A stretch of DNA of 53,647 bases from Rhodospirillales bacterium (GCA_020356105.1 CP070634.1:2662409-2716055), one strand, 5' to 3'. Shown: positions 27,131-34,563, counted from the first letter of the stretch. The notes: generated by a model from the sequence alone, not told the origin. Made by a program: numbers and translations.

Positions 27131-27142
27131 GCACTCATATTC
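27131..27142 (-). promoter_or_regulatory. Sox-locus shared motif upstream of soxW
   Basis: On the minus strand this reads GAATATGAGTGC, 50 bases before the soxW start. It matches GAATATGATTGC at soxX (32917-32906, minus) in 11 of 12 positions and GAATGTGAGTGC at soxS (32941-32952, plus) in 11 of 12. In all three the motif points toward the gene. It may be part of the promoter core or a binding half-site for the ArsR-type SoxR. Confidence 0.5.
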
Positions 27143-27227
27143 ACATTTCCAGATGTTAGCATAGCGGATAGGCTGGACGAAAAGTGAAATCCGTGGTCAG
27201 ACTGGGCGGATGCGGGAGGATCGTGAA

Positions 27228-27998
27228 ATGCCTTGTGAAAGAATCGTCGGGTCGAATCGAGACCGGTTCAAGTGGTGCGGTGCGGTTTCTCTCGTCGTGG
27301 CAATATTCGTGGGCGTCCTGCCGCACCGGGCCGAGGCTGGCGACCTCGGGGCGTTCAACGACGCCTTCGCCGATGCCTACCGGCCCTACCGTCAGGCGGT
27401 CTTTTATGCCCGCACCGGAAATATCGCCGTCGCCGCGCTCGAACTGGATAGCTTCCTTGCCGAATGGTCTGGCCTGGCATCGAGGTTCGCCGCCAATCCG
27501 CCGGACGCGTTCTCGGATGACGGGCAATGGGCCGACACCCTGGATGCGATTGCGGCGGCAGGGCGTGCGGGCCTCGAGCATCTCGATGCGGGTGACAGCG
27601 AGGGGGCGGGCCGGGCGCTCGCGCCGATCCGGCAGATGGCCAGCGAGTTGCGCCGCCGCAATGGTGTTACGACCTATTCCGATGATGTCGACGAATTGAG
27701 TGCCGCGATGGACGTCCTGGCCAGATACCGTCGGGAGGTCAAGGATCTCGGTGACGCGGACGTGGTCGCCAAGGTCGCGAAACAAGCCGCCATCGTCGAG
27801 TATCTGTTCGGAAAATGCGAGGAGCGGGCCCCTCGATCGGTTGCAACGGATCCTGAGTTCCGGCGCCTGGTCGATGGTGCGAGGGAGAGCATGGACAAGC
27901 TCTGGACGTCGCTGAAGAGCGGCGACATGCGCCTCTACCGCATCGGCATCGGCGAGGTCCACTCGTATGAACGGATCCTGTTCCTGCGGTTCGGATAG
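27228..27998 (+). CDS. Periplasmic helical protein of unknown function, sox-linked
   Basis: This 256-residue protein begins with a basic N-terminus and a hydrophobic signal sequence (WCGAVSLVVAIFVGVLPHRAEA). The mature part is almost all helix-favouring sequence, including AYRPYRQAVFYARTGNIAVAALELDSFLAEW and MDVLARYRREVKDLGDADVVAKVAKQAAIVEYLF. That suggests two or more helical hairpins, as in cytochrome c'/b562-like bundles, but no CxxCH haem motif is present. ATG 27228 has GGGAGGA at good spacing; ATG 27210 does not. It is divergent from soxW and converges with ccdA (15 bases between stops), so it sits inside the sox island. The family was not recognised. Confidence 0.75.
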   Translation: MPCERIVGSNRDRFKWCGAVSLVVAIFVGVLPHRAEAGDLGAFNDAFADAYRPYRQAVFYARTGNIAVAALELDSFLAEWSGLASRFAANPPDAFSDDGQWADTLDAIAAAGRAGLEHLDAGDSEGAGRALAPIRQMASELRRRNGVTTYSDDVDELSAAMDVLARYRREVKDLGDADVVAKVAKQAAIVEYLFGKCEERAPRSVATDPEFRRLVDGARESMDKLWTSLKSGDMRLYRIGIGEVHSYERILFLRFG

Positions 27999-28013
27999 AC
28001 GAAACGAGGCCGG

Positions 28014-28757
28014 TCAGCCGATCTTGCCGAACTGGGGGAAAGTCTCCAGCAGCCAATTGCCGATATCGTTGATGCCGCCGGTCAGGAAGAGAATGCCGGT
28101 TGCCACCAGCAGCGCCCCGAGGATCCGCTCAACCCAGACGATGTGGCGGCGAAATCGCGCCATGAATCTGAGAAACAGGGGCGCAAACAGGGCCGCGCCG
28201 ATGAACGGCACGCCGATGCCGGCCGCGTAGGCGGCCAGCAGCGCGGCCCCGCGGTACGCCGAATCGTCGCTCGCCGCCACCATCAGGATGGCGGCCAGGA
28301 CCGGACCGACGCAGGGGGTCCAGCCGAACGCAAATGCTAAACCGACAACGTAGGCGCCGATGACGCCGGCCGGTTTCCGTTCGACGTGGAACCGAGCCTC
28401 GCGATAGAGAAAGCCGATTCGGAAAAGTCCCAGAAAATGAAGGCCCAAGGCGATTATTACGATGCCAGCTATGATGGCTAGCAAATCGATATTGTCGGCG
28501 ACGATTTGGCCAAGAGCCGATGCGGTGGCACCGAACGCAATGAAGACGGTCGCGAACCCGAGGACAAAGACAACGGATGAGAGAACGACCCGGAGCGACG
28601 CGGCCCGGTCCACGGTTGCCCCGTCCTCCAGCTGCTTGAGGCTGACCCCACCGAGAAAGCACAGATAGGGGGGGACCAGGGGCAGAATGCAGGGCGACAG
28701 GAAACTCAGCATGCCGGCGACAAACGCGCCGTAATAGGTCGCATCGAGGCCGACCAT
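28014..28757 (-). CDS. ccdA: Thiol-disulfide transport protein CcdA/SoxV
   Basis: This is a 247-residue inner-membrane protein with six helices. It carries reducing power from cytoplasmic thioredoxin to periplasmic thioredoxin-like partners. The two redox cysteines lie in LSPCILPLVPPYLCFLGG and FGWTPCVGPVLAA, the CcdA signatures at the starts of helices 1 and 4. It is the last gene of the soxXYZAB-ccdA run, 24 bases after soxB, which makes it the SoxV of this locus, serving the SoxW and SoxS thioredoxins. Its length fits CcdA; a DsbD alpha or gamma domain is absent. Confidence 0.93.
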   Translation of the reverse strand: MVGLDATYYGAFVAGMLSFLSPCILPLVPPYLCFLGGVSLKQLEDGATVDRAASLRVVLSSVVFVLGFATVFIAFGATASALGQIVADNIDLLAIIAGIVIIALGLHFLGLFRIGFLYREARFHVERKPAGVIGAYVVGLAFAFGWTPCVGPVLAAILMVAASDDSAYRGAALLAAYAAGIGVPFIGAALFAPLFLRFMARFRRHIVWVERILGALLVATGILFLTGGINDIGNWLLETFPQFGKIG

Positions 28758-28781
28758 TGTTTCGGATCTCCCGCTGCGCCG

Positions 28782-30470
28782 TCAGCCGCCGACGACCCGG
28801 ATGTTCTTGTTTTCCGGTATGGCGATCACCTGCTTTTGCGAAATGTGTTTGCTGACAACGTCCCAGATCGGGGGGCCGTCGGTCCCCTCGTTGACCGATG
28901 CCCATCCGGCAACAACATAATTTTTTGCCGGATCGATCGGATCGCCGGTCTTGAGAAGCCGCATGTCGGATATGCGTTGTCCCATCTTCGCCGACGGGTC
29001 GATCGCATAGGACATGCCGCCGACCCGGACCATGTCGCCACCCTGCTGGTAGTATGGATCCGGATTGAACAGGTTGTCGGCGACGTCCTCGAGCACCACT
29101 TTCAGGAAGTCGCCGGTAAACTCCGTGCGATAGGCGGCAGGGTAGGTAATCGATGTCTGGTTGTAGACGTCCTCCAGAGTGATCTCCTGGCCCGGAAGCA
29201 GCGAGGCACCCCAGCGAAAGCCCGGCGACAGGGCAATTTCCGCGTCGCGTTCCTCGATGAGCGCGTTGCAGATCAGGTCGTCAAACGTGCCATTGAAATT
29301 GCCGCGACGGTACAGCAGGCTCTCGGTCTTGCCCAGGACCTTCGACAGTGTCGATTCGTGCGGGGCCCGGATCTCCTTGATCAGCGCCGCGATCTCGGGA
29401 TCCGGTTTGATGGCGTCCGCAAACACGGGAATCAATCTGTACCGGTAATTCGCGACCTTGCCGTTCCTCACGTCGAGATCGAGCCGCGAGAGGAACTTGC
29501 CATGCGATCCCGAGGCAATCAGTAGCGTACCGTTCTCTTCCAGCGCCACTGGCAATGCGTCGTGCGTATGGCCCGTCAGGATCACGTCGATACCGTCAAC
29601 GCGCCCGGCCAGCTTGCGATCGACGTCAAAACCATTGTGGCTGAGCAATACGACGAGCTCGGCACCCTCCGCGCGGGCCTCCTCCACCAGCTCGCGCACG
29701 CGATTCTCCTGAATCCCGAAACTCCATGTGGGAATCTTGTATCTCGGATTGGCGACCGGGGTGTAGGGGAACGCCTGTCCGACGACGCCGATTTTCACGC
29801 CGCCGCGTTCGAAATAGGCGATCCCGTCGAACACCGGCTCATCCCACTCGGTGTCGCGGACATTGCCTGCAAGAAACGGAAATTCAAGCTGCTCCAACAG
29901 TTCCTGCACCCGCTCGGTGCCGTAGGTGAATTCCCAGTGCGCTGTCATTGCATCGGTCGCCATCGCATTCATCGCTTGCACCATGTCGGCGCCCTGGGTT
30001 TCAAGCGATGTGTAGGAACCCTGCCAGGTATCGCCGCTGTCTAGGAACAGCGTGTTAGCGGGGCGCTGCGCGCGAATCGCCTTGACCAGTGTGGCCAGAC
30101 GATCGAGACCGCCGACACGGCCATAATTTTTCGCCAGCGCGGCAAAATCGACGCTGGTAAGAGCGTAAGCGTCGGGCGAGGGGGCGGGAATGGCAAAACG
30201 CCTCAGAAAATCCTGGCCGGTGATGTGCGGCGGCAAACCGTGGACCTCGCCGACGCCGAGATTGACCGAGGGTTCCCGGAAATAGAGCGGCACCAGCTGC
30301 GCATGGATGTCCGTGATGTGCAGCAGCGTGACTTGGCCGAGCGGATCGAAGCGCAACAGATCGTCCTGGGTAATCTCCTGACGGATCGCGCCCCGGGCGG
30401 CGCGTCCTGCGTCGCCCAGCAGCGTCGCCGTCGCTGCGGCCAGAGTGAAGAAATCGCGGCGGGTGAACAT
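28782..30470 (-). CDS. soxB: Thiosulfohydrolase SoxB
   Basis: SoxB is the di-manganese enzyme that hydrolyses the sulfonate from SoxY-bound S-thiosulfonate in the periplasm, releasing sulfate. The 562-residue protein starts with a Tat signal, FTRRDFFTLAAATATLLG. The metallophosphoesterase motifs are LLHITDIHAQLVPLYF, FLDSGDTWQGS, VVLLSHNGFDVD and ILTGHTHDALP, followed by a C-terminal 5'-nucleotidase-like domain (DLICNALIEERDAEIALSPGFRWG). All expected metal ligands are visible. It begins just after a terminator-like hairpin that separates it from soxA, with GGAGAG as its own ribosome binding site. Confidence 0.95.
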   Translation of the reverse strand: MFTRRDFFTLAAATATLLGDAGRAARGAIRQEITQDDLLRFDPLGQVTLLHITDIHAQLVPLYFREPSVNLGVGEVHGLPPHITGQDFLRRFAIPAPSPDAYALTSVDFAALAKNYGRVGGLDRLATLVKAIRAQRPANTLFLDSGDTWQGSYTSLETQGADMVQAMNAMATDAMTAHWEFTYGTERVQELLEQLEFPFLAGNVRDTEWDEPVFDGIAYFERGGVKIGVVGQAFPYTPVANPRYKIPTWSFGIQENRVRELVEEARAEGAELVVLLSHNGFDVDRKLAGRVDGIDVILTGHTHDALPVALEENGTLLIASGSHGKFLSRLDLDVRNGKVANYRYRLIPVFADAIKPDPEIAALIKEIRAPHESTLSKVLGKTESLLYRRGNFNGTFDDLICNALIEERDAEIALSPGFRWGASLLPGQEITLEDVYNQTSITYPAAYRTEFTGDFLKVVLEDVADNLFNPDPYYQQGGDMVRVGGMSYAIDPSAKMGQRISDMRLLKTGDPIDPAKNYVVAGWASVNEGTDGPPIWDVVSKHISQKQVIAIPENKNIRVVGG

Positions 30471-30485
30471 TGATAAGGGCTCTCC

Positions 30486-30520
30486 AAAAAAGAAGGGGGG
30501 TGCGGCCAGTCGCTCCCCCC
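30486..30520 (-). terminator. Terminator-like hairpin between soxA and soxB
   Basis: On the minus strand a GGGGGG-A-GCG arm pairs with CGC-A-CCCCCC (9 pairs and one A-A mismatch) around a 6-base loop, and is followed at once by TTCTTTTTT. This has every feature of an intrinsic terminator but lies inside the sox run, 16 bases before the soxB start. Confidence 0.75.
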
Positions 30521-30543
30521 CGTCTGCGTACTGTCAAACGTCT

Positions 30544-31347
30544 TTAGTTGCGCACCGCCGGCGATTCGACCGGCAGGCCCCGGCCGCGCCACGCGAGATA
30601 CAGTTCGAGGTTGACATATTCGTCCGAGCCATAGCCGAACGGTTTCGACCGGACCTGCTTGTTGCAGCCGCGGAAGCGCCGATGCAGCGAGCCGACCTTA
30701 TTCCATTTCAGGCGATAGACCGGGAAGCCGTTGCTCTGTCCCTGGCTCAACAGATTGGCGCGAATCATGTTGCCCGCGTTGTCCTCGTGGCAATGCTTGC
30801 AGGCCATGTCGAGCTGGCCGCGCCGTTCGTAGTAAAACTCTTTGCCCTTTATATAGAACGGCTTGTTCGGCCCGCCAATGTCGACCGTCACCGGCATGTC
30901 CCGGGACTGATACTTGAGGAAGGCGGTCATGCCGAGCATTTCGTTCGACTCGTACTTGTACGGTTTCGCCTTCATGTTGTTCTGGCGGCACTCGTTGATC
31001 CGCAGCTCGATATTGATCGGTTTGCCCCAAGGCCCGTAGAACACGGGATAGCGCGCACCGACGCCCTTCATCGAGTTCTCCGCGTCGCCATGGCAGTCCT
31101 CGCACGACTTGTTCGCGTCACCGTCCTTGGTTGACCACAACTCAGCTCCGTAATCGAGCACGAGCATTGCCGGATTCTCGAAATCGTCGTCCTGCATTGC
31201 CCGCGTCTCGGGTTCGGCGAAGGTGTAGCCGCTGCGGATGTCGCCGACCTGGTATTTGCCCCAGCTGCCGTCGGTCAGGGCGCTGGATGACAAACCGGCC
31301 AGGGCGGCCGCGCCGGCGGTCAGCGCAATGAGTTGTTTTGCATACAT
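30544..31347 (-). CDS. soxA: Sulfur-oxidation dihaem cytochrome SoxA
   Basis: SoxA with SoxX joins thiosulfate to the SoxY cysteine, taking two electrons, in the periplasm. The 267-residue protein has an N-terminal signal peptide (LIALTAGAAALAGLSSSAL) and two c-haem sites, C82-ED-C85-H86 and C183-KH-C186-H187, the dihaem form. C120 and C228 (HRRFRGCNKQ) are the expected cysteine axial ligands, C228 being the likely persulfide-bearing catalytic residue. It lies 60 bases after soxZ. The dihaem form is found in Rhodovulum and Paracoccus; other bacteria have lost the first haem. Confidence 0.96.
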   Translation of the reverse strand: MYAKQLIALTAGAAALAGLSSSALTDGSWGKYQVGDIRSGYTFAEPETRAMQDDDFENPAMLVLDYGAELWSTKDGDANKSCEDCHGDAENSMKGVGARYPVFYGPWGKPINIELRINECRQNNMKAKPYKYESNEMLGMTAFLKYQSRDMPVTVDIGGPNKPFYIKGKEFYYERRGQLDMACKHCHEDNAGNMIRANLLSQGQSNGFPVYRLKWNKVGSLHRRFRGCNKQVRSKPFGYGSDEYVNLELYLAWRGRGLPVESPAVRN

Positions 31348-31407
31348 CCGGGGGTTCCTCTCTTTGTCCTGTTCTCTTATTTCCCTGTCGCTTGCCTCAC
31401 GCCTTGC

Positions 31408-31728
31408 TCAACTGACGTTGAAGTCCGCCGACGTGCTGTAGGTCTCGCCGTTGTCGTCCTGCCAGGTGAAGTTCAGCTTGCCGCTTTCCGATGCGCGCAA
31501 GTGGAACGCCATGTACGGGTTGGCCGAGACGGCCGGATACCAATCGGCGCTGAATACCATCTTGTCATTCAGCGTGCAGGTGAATTTGTTGATGATCTGG
31601 CGGGGGATGATGTTGCCGTCGCGGTCCTTGCGGATACCGGTTTCCATCTTGTGCGAGATCAGGGTCTTGATCTCGACGATTTCGCCCTTGGCGGCCGATT
31701 TCGGCACCTTGATGCGGGGTTTGGCCAT
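31408..31728 (-). CDS. soxZ: Sulfur carrier complex subunit SoxZ
   Basis: The 106-residue protein binds SoxY and positions its swinging arm during thiosulfate oxidation. It starts MAKPRIKVPKSAAKGEIVEIKTLISHKMETG, then NFTWQDDNGETYSTSADFNVS, a classic short SoxZ without a signal peptide; it is exported together with SoxY. ATG 31728 has AAGGGAGAA at good spacing; a TTG two codons earlier is less likely. It follows soxY by 29 bases. Confidence 0.95.
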   Translation of the reverse strand: MAKPRIKVPKSAAKGEIVEIKTLISHKMETGIRKDRDGNIIPRQIINKFTCTLNDKMVFSADWYPAVSANPYMAFHLRASESGKLNFTWQDDNGETYSTSADFNVS

Positions 31729-31757
31729 GTTCAATTCTCCCTTCGGGTATCTCGTTG

Positions 31758-32234
31758 TCAGCCGCCGCAGCCGCCGATCGTGACCTTGACCTCAACGGTC
31801 TCGCGATAAACGCTGCCGTCGCTCATCTTCGCCACCGCGACCACGTTCTGGGTCCGCAGCAGGCGCATGCGCGTCGACGCCTTCGCCACCCCGTTGGCCG
31901 GGGTAAAATGAAGCGATGCGACCTCCGGGTTCGGGTTTCCCTCGGCGAAGATGTGAACCGATTTGACATAATCGGATTCGGTCATCGGGCTGTCGACCTC
32001 GATGCCGATCGGCACGGTATTGCCGTTCTCTGCGATCTGCGGCAGGTCGAGCGTTATGCGCCCGGACATCGTACTGGCGTCGCCGACCGCCTTCTTGATC
32101 GCCGCTTCGACGGCGGCCTTGTCGGCTGCGGCGATGCTCGGCAACAAACCGGTCCCCGCCGCGACCGCCGCGGCCCCGGTCAGGACCAAAACGTGGCGAC
32201 GGGTTACGTGTGGTGATGAGTCCATGCGAGTCAT
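31758..32234 (-). CDS. soxY: Sulfur carrier protein SoxY
   Basis: SoxY holds sulfur intermediates on a C-terminal cysteine. The 158-residue protein has a Tat signal (TRRHVLVLTGAAAVAAGTG), a beta-sandwich domain with VRSVHIFAEGNPNPEVA-like strands, and the conserved tail VTIGGCGG, whose Cys is the carrier site. An in-frame ATG three codons downstream (32225) also has a usable AAGGA. It is exported as a folded pair with SoxZ. It begins 82 bases after soxX. Confidence 0.95.
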   Translation of the reverse strand: MTRMDSSPHVTRRHVLVLTGAAAVAAGTGLLPSIAAADKAAVEAAIKKAVGDASTMSGRITLDLPQIAENGNTVPIGIEVDSPMTESDYVKSVHIFAEGNPNPEVASLHFTPANGVAKASTRMRLLRTQNVVAVAKMSDGSVYRETVEVKVTIGGCGG

Positions 32235-32316
32235 TCCTTTGGTTCCTCGGTCTTTTGAGAATATAGCTGAAGCCAGATGCAGGGTCGTGCCGGCGTTGCC
32301 TGGCGCCCCGCCTCCG

Positions 32317-32790
32317 CTACTCCTTCAACGTCGCCAGATACGCCACGACGTCCTCGACCTCCTGGGCCGTCAGCATCGGCTTGCCCTGAAATTTGTCGAG
32401 CACGCGGTGCAGACCGTCAACCGCATAGAAGGCCGGCATGATCGTGTCGGGATTGACGTATTTCGAATTGACGACGCGCAGGCGAAGTTCGCCGACATCG
32501 TACCGGCTGCCGACGCCCGTGAGGTCGGGCCCGACCGCGCCGTGGAACGGCTGGTCCGGGATCGGCATCACATGGCAGGCAAGGCAGTTGCCTTTTTGCC
32601 TGTGGATCGCCACGTTCAGCCCGTTCTCGGCATCACCGGCCTGCCCGGTCAATGATGTCGGGATGCTGTTATTGTCCTTGATGCTAAACTTCACCAGATC
32701 CTCGGCGACGGCACTGCCGGAAACGAACGCGACGCCCACGAGTAGACCGATAGCGCCGAGAATCGGAATCAGGTTCTGTCCTGCTTTCAA
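32317..32790 (-). CDS. soxX: Sulfur-oxidation monohaem cytochrome SoxX (TTG start)
   Basis: SoxX is the monohaem c partner of SoxA. The haem site is C69-LA-C72-H73 and the Met ligand is M118 in DTIMPAFY; GPDLTGVGSRY precedes it. No ATG lies at a sensible place: the nearest, at 32913, would put 41 polar residues in front of the signal peptide (LIPILGAIGLLVGVAFVSGSAVA) and would overlap the promoters. TTG 32790, with GGAGG five bases upstream, gives a normal 157-residue precursor. It is the first gene of the soxXYZAB-ccdA operon. Confidence 0.92.
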   Translation of the reverse strand: MKAGQNLIPILGAIGLLVGVAFVSGSAVAEDLVKFSIKDNNSIPTSLTGQAGDAENGLNVAIHRQKGNCLACHVMPIPDQPFHGAVGPDLTGVGSRYDVGELRLRVVNSKYVNPDTIMPAFYAVDGLHRVLDKFQGKPMLTAQEVEDVVAYLATLKE

Positions 32791-32908
32791 TGTTTCCTCC
32801 CATTGGCCCGGACCCGACCGATCCTGAGCCTCATGATTAAGAGTCTTGAGGGCCAGACAGGAAACAATGTCGCCCCTCAGCCCGTCAAATTGTTTTATCG
32901 TTACCGCA

Positions 32909-32936
32909 ATCATATTCGGAAGTCATGATTTATCAA
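32909..32936 (-). promoter_or_regulatory. soxX: Probable soxX promoter
   Basis: On the minus strand a -35 element TTGATA (32936-32931) is separated by 16 bases from a -10 element TATGAT (32914-32909). The -10 is part of the shared motif GAATATGATTGC. The -35 overlaps that of the soxS promoter on the other strand. Confidence 0.6.
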
Positions 32937-32958
32937 GATCGAATGTGAGTGCTATGAT
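32930..32958 (+). promoter_or_regulatory. soxS: Probable soxS promoter
   Basis: A -35 element TTATCA (32930-32935) is followed after 17 bases by TATGAT (32953-32958). The shared sox motif GAATGTGAGTGC fills the spacer just before the -10. The predicted start is near 32965, about 90 bases before the soxS ATG. Confidence 0.6.
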
Positions 32959-33055
32959 AGTCTATTGCAGAAAGACAGTGTCGCATGCCGTCAGCGTTGC
33001 ATGCGACCGAGGTTTCGTGACGTGTGCGCGGATGGATGCTCAGACGGAGCCGATG

Positions 33056-33487
33056 ATGACTCGTTATTCGGTGCCTTACGCGGTCATGATCGCCGTGCTC
33101 GTGGCGTTGTTTGCGTTGCCGGTCCGGTCCGCCGAACTGGTCCTTTTCGAGTCTTCTGGCTGCGTCTGGTGCCAGGCATGGGACGCGCAGATCGGGGAGA
33201 TCTACCCGAAGGCCCCGGAGGCGCAGATCGCGCCCTTGCGGCGGGTCGACATCGATCAGGAACGCCCAGCCGACCTTGCGGAATTGCGGGGAATCATCTA
33301 CACGCCGACATTCGTTCTGATGGATGAAGGCAGAGAGATCGGACGCATCACGGGCTATGCGGGTGAGGAGTTCTTCTGGGGCCTGCTGGGAATCGAACTG
33401 AAAAAGCTGGGCGACCGTGCGGCGACCGTCACGCGGCTGTCCGGAATGCCCGGTGCGTCCCTTGATCAGCAGGGAGAAGACAAGTGA
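33056..33487 (+). CDS. soxS: Periplasmic thioredoxin-like protein SoxS
   Basis: SoxS is a thioredoxin-like protein of sox loci that reactivates SoxYZ by reduction. The 143-residue protein has a signal peptide (YAVMIAVLVALFALPVRSA) and a compact thioredoxin domain with C36-VW-C39 in FESSGCVWCQAW, and IIYTPTFVLMDEGRE with the cis-Pro. ATG 33056 is chosen because GGAG lies six bases ahead; ATG 33053 is too close to it. It overlaps the next gene by four bases (GTGA), so the two are translationally coupled. It is divergent from soxX. Confidence 0.88.
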   Translation: MTRYSVPYAVMIAVLVALFALPVRSAELVLFESSGCVWCQAWDAQIGEIYPKAPEAQIAPLRRVDIDQERPADLAELRGIIYTPTFVLMDEGREIGRITGYAGEEFFWGLLGIELKKLGDRAATVTRLSGMPGASLDQQGEDK

Positions 33488-33981
33488 GAAAAATCGTGCT
33501 TGCCGTGGTGGTCCTGATGGCCTCCGGTTACGGGGCCGCCGCACAGGACGAGAGCCTTGTTACGCTGAAGGTGATGGCGCCTGAGACCGCTCTCAAGCTT
33601 GCCCAGGCGACGCTCAAGGACTGTCGCGACAGGGGATACCAGGTGGCGGTTGCGGTGGTGGATCGGTTCGGCAATCTGCAGGTCACGCTGCGCGACCGGT
33701 TTGCCGGGGCGCACACACCGGAAACCGCACGCCGGAAGGCTTGGACGGCGGTCAGTTTTCGCACTGACACCTTGAGCATGTCCGAGTTCACGGCGGCGGG
33801 CAAGGAGGCGTCGGGCGTGCGATTCGTCGATCAGGCGATGATGGTCGGCGGCGGCGTACCAGTGTCGGCCGCCGGCTCGATCGTCGGTGGTGTGGGCGTT
33901 TCCGGAGCCCCCGGCGGTGCCGCCGACGACGAATGTGCGCGGGTCGGCGTCGCAGCGGTCCAGGAGGCGCTGGACTTTTGA
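33484..33981 (+). CDS. Secreted GlcG/HbpS-like protein (DUF336)
   Basis: The 165-residue protein has a signal peptide (IVLAVVVLMASGYGAAAQ) and a GlcG/HbpS-type domain: ALKLAQATLKDCRDRGYQVAVAVVDRFGNLQ, then AHTPETARRKAWTAVSFR, then GGGVPVSAAGSIVGGVGVSGAPGGAADDECA. This fold binds haem or haem breakdown products in HbpS; in GlcG the role is unclear. Its GTG start overlaps the soxS stop, making it a tightly coupled member of the sox island. A haem-related or sensory role in cytochrome-based sulfur oxidation is conceivable but not shown by the sequence. Confidence 0.88.
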   Translation: MRKIVLAVVVLMASGYGAAAQDESLVTLKVMAPETALKLAQATLKDCRDRGYQVAVAVVDRFGNLQVTLRDRFAGAHTPETARRKAWTAVSFRTDTLSMSEFTAAGKEASGVRFVDQAMMVGGGVPVSAAGSIVGGVGVSGAPGGAADDECARVGVAAVQEALDF

Positions 33982-34191
33982 TAGAGCGATCGGGTCTGGC
34001 CGCTGAATGAACAAAGTCTAAATCTTATCGAGGGCGGGTAACATGGCGCATCGGACCGCAGCGAGTGGCAGCGGCGCGGTTTAAACCGCGACATGGTCCG
34101 TTGCGCCAAATCCGAACGGGGTGTCGTGGCGCAGCCGGGGATACCGGGGCTACGGCAATCGGGTTTCAGTCGAGCACGACGGGAGGGACGA

Positions 34192-34563
34192 GTGGACGCA
34201 ACATCCCCCAAATCCAAGGGCGGTTTCACAGTGTTATGGGATCGGGCGACTGAGGCGAATACCTTGCTGCGCGCGATGGCCAACGAGAATCGGCTGATGA
34301 TTCTGTGCCTGCTTGCCGGCGGTGAACGTTCGGTCGGCGAGATCGAGGCGATGACCGGAGCCCGCCAGCCGACGGTATCGCAGCAGCTCGCTCGGCTGCG
34401 TGCCGACGGTCTGGTCGAGTCGCGGCGGGACGGCAAGACGATTTACTACTCGCTGCTGTGCGGGCGAATTCGCCGGATCCTGGCGTTGCTAGACGAGCTG
34501 TGCAGCGAGGAACATGATGAAAGGCAGGCCGGCGCCGCCGACGAGGCACGCGGCCGCGGCTAG
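34192..34563 (+). CDS. soxR: ArsR-family repressor, SoxR/SqrR/BigR-like
   Basis: This is a 123-residue winged-helix protein: ANENRLMILCLLAGGERSVGEIE, then the recognition helix QPTVSQQLARLRADGLVESRR and the wing DGKTIYYSL. It carries C39 in helix 2 and C104 in the last helix (LDELCSEEH), 65 residues apart, the same layout as the persulfide-sensing pair C41/C107 of SqrR and the pairs in BigR and SoxR; C90 is a third. The likely role is repression of the sox genes until sulfane sulfur links the two cysteines. GTG 34192 is preceded by GGGAGGG. It is the last gene of the plus-strand sox run. Confidence 0.85.
   Translation: MDATSPKSKGGFTVLWDRATEANTLLRAMANENRLMILCLLAGGERSVGEIEAMTGARQPTVSQQLARLRADGLVESRRDGKTIYYSLLCGRIRRILALLDELCSEEHDERQAGAADEARGRG

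Noticed and set aside
32914..32944. ATTCG...CGAAT considered as an SqrR/BigR operator
   Set aside because: As I recall it, the operator of these repressors has arms about 8 bases apart; here the arms are 21 bases apart. It is kept only as a feature of the overlapping promoters.
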